The translations under genes were made by a program, and so were the position numbers. Positions 10,327 to 12,529 of a DNA stretch of 12,529 bases are shown here, in pieces. The DNA is from an uncultured Lysobacter sp. (GTDB taxonomy: Bacteria > Pseudomonadota > Gammaproteobacteria > Xanthomonadales > Xanthomonadaceae): positions 1 to 12,529 of the forward strand of contig CAMLHR010000009.1 in assembly GCA_946479915.1 (NCBI GenBank), written 5' to 3'. Position 1 is the stretch's first letter. The number at the start of each line of letters is the position of its first letter. Under the pieces are notes generated by a model, which made no database searches, was not told the origin of the DNA, and saw only the letters and a list, made by a program, of their open reading frames with translations.

Positions 10327-11255
10327 CCCGCCTCCTGCTCGTCGGTGCCAACGGCCAGGTCGGCACTGAACTGCAACGCACGCTTCCGCGACTCGGCGTC
10401 GTTTCCCTGGCGACCCGCGACGGCCGCCTGGCCGACGGGCGCGCCTGCGAGGTCGCGGACCTGGAACGGCCCGGCGCGCTGGCCAGCCTGGTCGAGCGGC
10501 TGTCCCCGGACATCGTCGTCAACGCCGCGGCGCACACCGGGGTCGACCGCGCCGAGGGCGAACGGGACGCGGCCTTCCGCGTGAATGCCGAGGCACCGGC
10601 TGCGTTGGCCGAAGCCTGTGCGCGGCGCGATGCGCTGTTGCTCCATTTCTCGACGGACTACGTCTTCGACGGACGGAGCATGCGTCCGTACCGCGAGGAC
10701 GACCCGACTGCGCCGCTGGGCGTCTACGGAGCGAGCAAGCTCGAGGGCGAGCGCGCGGTCCTCGACAGCGGCTGCCGGCACCTGCTGGTGCGCACCGCGT
10801 GGGTCTATGCGGCGCACGGCCACAACTTCCTGCGCACGATGCTGCGCGTTGGCGGAGAGCGCGACGAACTGCGCGTCGTCGCCGACCAGCACGGGACGCC
10901 CACGCCGGCGTGGCTCATCGCCGAGGCGAGCGCGGAGATGCTGCACAGGTCGGTGGCGGGGACGTCGCCGGACCGCGGGACTTGGCACCTGACCGCGGCG
11001 GGCTCGACCACCTGGCACGGCTTCGCCGAGGCGATCTTCGAAGGCGCGGTCGCGCGCGGCCTGCTCGCCCGCCGGCCCCGGGTGGTCCCGATCCCGACGA
11101 GCAGCTACCCGACCCCCGCGGCGCGCCCGGCCCGGTCGGTACTCGATCACGGTTTGCTCGAGCGGGACTTCGACCTGTCGATGCCGCGATGGCAGGATGG
11201 GCTCGAACGCGTCCTCGACCGCATCGGATCGGAAAGGGGCGCGGACATCCAATAA
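10323..11255 (+). CDS. rmlD: dTDP-4-dehydrorhamnose reductase
   Basis: Last step of the pathway: NAD(P)H reduction of dTDP-4-keto-L-rhamnose to dTDP-L-rhamnose, the donor for O-antigen and other rhamnose-bearing polymers. The 310-residue SDR protein opens with LLLVGANGQVG (Rossmann glycines 8, 11, 14). It has Thr111 with Asp112-Tyr113 in FSTDYVFDG, then the YxxxK pair Tyr135 and Lys139 in GVYGASKLEGE, and VRTAWVYAAHGHNF. The start is GTG 10323, overlapping the rmlC stop by 4 bp, with GAGG 4 nt upstream. The stop is TAA, the only non-TGA terminal codon among the nine complete gene ends seen here. No xanA/xanB genes follow, as they do in Xanthomonas campestris. The gene is also called rfbD. Confidence 0.96.
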   Translation: MTRLLLVGANGQVGTELQRTLPRLGVVSLATRDGRLADGRACEVADLERPGALASLVERLSPDIVVNAAAHTGVDRAEGERDAAFRVNAEAPAALAEACARRDALLLHFSTDYVFDGRSMRPYREDDPTAPLGVYGASKLEGERAVLDSGCRHLLVRTAWVYAAHGHNFLRTMLRVGGERDELRVVADQHGTPTPAWLIAEASAEMLHRSVAGTSPDRGTWHLTAAGSTTWHGFAEAIFEGAVARGLLARRPRVVPIPTSSYPTPAARPARSVLDHGLLERDFDLSMPRWQDGLERVLDRIGSERGADIQ

Positions 11256-11257
11256 GG

Positions 11258-11332
11258 CGGCACGGCCGTCGGGCCGAATTCAACGAGCGCCTGCTGGGCT
11301 TCCTGGGCCGGTACCTGTCGCCCGGGGCCTGA
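11258..11332 (+). pseudogene. Possible remnant of an alpha/beta hydrolase C-terminus
   Basis: The frame ending at TGA 11330-11332 reads RRAEFNERLLGFLGRYL followed by SPGA. This looks like the final helix of alpha/beta-hydrolase proteins, which commonly end in a pattern like (P/R)-x-x-F-N-x-x-L-L-x-F-L. There is no start codon or hydrolase-like sequence upstream, because the frame runs straight into rmlD in another frame. I read it as a leftover 24-residue tail after a deletion. Resemblance by chance is possible at this length. Confidence 0.4.
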
Positions 11333-11358
11333 GTCGTGCCACCATCCGGCGCTGACCT

Positions 11359-11364
11359 GGGGAG
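11359..11364 (+). promoter_or_regulatory. Ribosome binding site of the OPT transporter gene
   Basis: GGGGAG lies 7 nt before the ATG at 11372 and sets the start of the transporter gene. No clear -10/-35 pair was seen between the rmlD stop and this site, and no rho-independent terminator after rmlD. Confidence 0.55.
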
Positions 11365-11371
11365 ACCACCG

Positions 11372-12529
11372 ATGGGCACGCCAAGCTCGGTTCCGAACGC
11401 CGTCCCGCAACTCACCGTCCGCGCCGTGATCCTCGCCATCGTCCTGGCGATGGTCCTGGCCGCGGCCAACGCCTACCTCGGCCTGTTCGCGGGCCTGACC
11501 GTCGCCACCGCGATCCCGGCGGCCGTCGTCTCGATGGGCGTGCTGCGCCTGCTGGGCGGCGGCACCATCCTCGAGAACAACATCGTGCAGACCGGCGCAT
11601 CGGCCGGTTCGTCGATCGCGGCCGGCGTGATCTTCACGCTGCCGGCGCTGGTCCTGCTCGGTTACTGGGACGACTTCCGGTACTCCTGGGTGCTCGCGAT
11701 CGCCGGCCTCGGCGGCCTGCTGGGCGTGCTGTTCTCGGTCCCGTTGCGGCGGTCGATGATCGTCGAGGATCCGCTGCCGTTCCCGGAAGGCAAGGCCGCG
11801 GCCGAGGTGCTCAAGGCCGGCGAGAATCCCGGGCCGGGGCTGCGCATCCTCGGCGTCGCCGCCGCGATCGGCGCGCTGTTCAAGGTCTCGGCGGCGAGCG
11901 GCCTGCGCCTGGTGCCCGACACCGCGGCGCACTCCGGCTACCTGGGCGGTTACCTGGGCTACCTCGGGACGAACCTCTCGCCCGCGTTGCTGGGCGTCGG
12001 CTACATCGTCGGCCTGAACATCGGCATCGTCGTGGTGTCGGGGAGCATCCTGTCCTGGCACATCGCGATCCCGGCCTACGAGGCGTTCTTCCTCGGTTCG
12101 GACCCCGCACTCGCGGCGGCGGTCGCCGGGCAGTCGGCCGCGGACACCGCATTCGGCATCTGGGACGCCAAGATCCGCTACCTCGGCGTGGGCGCGATGC
12201 TCATCGGCGGCATCTGGACGCTGTTCTCGCTGCGCAGGTCGCTCGCGTCCGGCATCCGCAGCGGCATCGCCGCGGCGCGCAAGGGCACCGGCGCGGTGGT
12301 CGCCGAGACCGAACGCGACCTGCCGATGAAGTGGATGCTCATCGCGCTCCTCCTGTTCGTGCTGCCTCTGCTGGCGCTGTACCAGGCGATCGTCGGGCAA
12401 TGGTTCGTCAGCGTGCCGATGACGATCATCATGATCGTCGCCGGGTTCCTCTTCGTCTCGGTGTCGGCGTACCTCGCCGGCCTCGTCGGGTCGTCGAACA
12501 ACCCGGTGTCGGGCATCACCATCGCCACG
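11372..12529 (+). CDS. OPT-family oligopeptide transporter, partial (C-terminus beyond the right edge)
   Basis: The first 386 codons of an inner-membrane carrier of the OPT superfamily, whose members move oligopeptides or metal-chelating peptides by proton coupling. Full bacterial members run to about 600-700 residues, so roughly half is present. The first membrane segments appear at about 15-36 and 40-60 with the family-like ANAYLGLFAGLTVATAIPAAV. Then come ENNIVQTGASAG, a soluble-looking IVEDPLPFPEGKAAAEVL stretch, further hydrophobic helices around 150-170, 195-225 and 315-335, and the SSNNPVSG motif at 374-381. There is no cleavable signal peptide; the N-terminus is short before the first helix. 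The frame is open to the end of the window. Substrate unknown. Family membership is confident from the conserved segments. Confidence 0.9.
   Translation, partial: MGTPSSVPNAVPQLTVRAVILAIVLAMVLAAANAYLGLFAGLTVATAIPAAVVSMGVLRLLGGGTILENNIVQTGASAGSSIAAGVIFTLPALVLLGYWDDFRYSWVLAIAGLGGLLGVLFSVPLRRSMIVEDPLPFPEGKAAAEVLKAGENPGPGLRILGVAAAIGALFKVSAASGLRLVPDTAAHSGYLGGYLGYLGTNLSPALLGVGYIVGLNIGIVVVSGSILSWHIAIPAYEAFFLGSDPALAAAVAGQSAADTAFGIWDAKIRYLGVGAMLIGGIWTLFSLRRSLASGIRSGIAAARKGTGAVVAETERDLPMKWMLIALLLFVLPLLALYQAIVGQWFVSVPMTIIMIVAGFLFVSVSAYLAGLVGSSNNPVSGITIAT

Noticed and set aside
11250..11290. GC-rich inverted stretch after rmlD as a rho-independent terminator
   Set aside because: The possible stem around ACGGCCGT is short and not followed by a run of T.

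Overview
The window is very GC-rich (roughly 70% by eye) and densely packed with genes. Its content points to a gammaproteobacterium of the Xanthomonadaceae/Lysobacteraceae, close to Luteimonas, Lysobacter or Xanthomonas. The strongest lineage markers are a fused aspartokinase/diaminopimelate decarboxylase (LysAC) and a MurL-MurD2 pair, the alternative route to D-glutamate in peptidoglycan known from Xanthomonas. The rmlBACD gene order agrees with this. I see no insertion sequence, phage gene, CRISPR array, tRNA or rRNA. The window reads as chromosomal core.

Layout. At the left edge is a PhzF-family gene on the minus strand, cut by the window. Only 23 bp away and divergent from it begins a tight plus-strand operon, lysAC-murL-murD2, with overlapping ends. 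It makes lysine (first and last enzymes) and the UDP-MurNAc-L-Ala-D-Glu precursor of the cell wall. This operon converges, with a 7-bp gap, on a minus-strand polyprenyl (probably octaprenyl) diphosphate synthase gene, ispB. The ispB frame is interrupted by a TAG exactly where the conserved lysine of the K-T motif should be. A 173-bp intergenic region then holds two divergent promoters sharing the same TATAATCGA core. One drives ispB and the other drives ssb. The ssb gene overlaps rmlB by one base and leads into rmlB-rmlA-rmlC-rmlD (dTDP-L-rhamnose synthesis), all with overlapping ends. After rmlD lies a short stretch that looks like the leftover C-terminus of an alpha/beta hydrolase, then an OPT-family transporter cut by the right edge.

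How the genes work together. LysAC controls aspartate entry into the DAP/lysine pathway and removes meso-DAP to make lysine. MurD2 adds L-Glu to UDP-MurNAc-L-Ala and MurL epimerises it, so the first operon is a peptidoglycan-stem and lysine supply unit. The rml genes supply rhamnose for LPS O-antigen or other surface polysaccharide, and IspB would supply the ubiquinone side chain. The points most worth a second look are the in-frame amber in ispB, the QueC-like cysteine cluster plus PP-loop in MurL, and the ssb-rml linkage.
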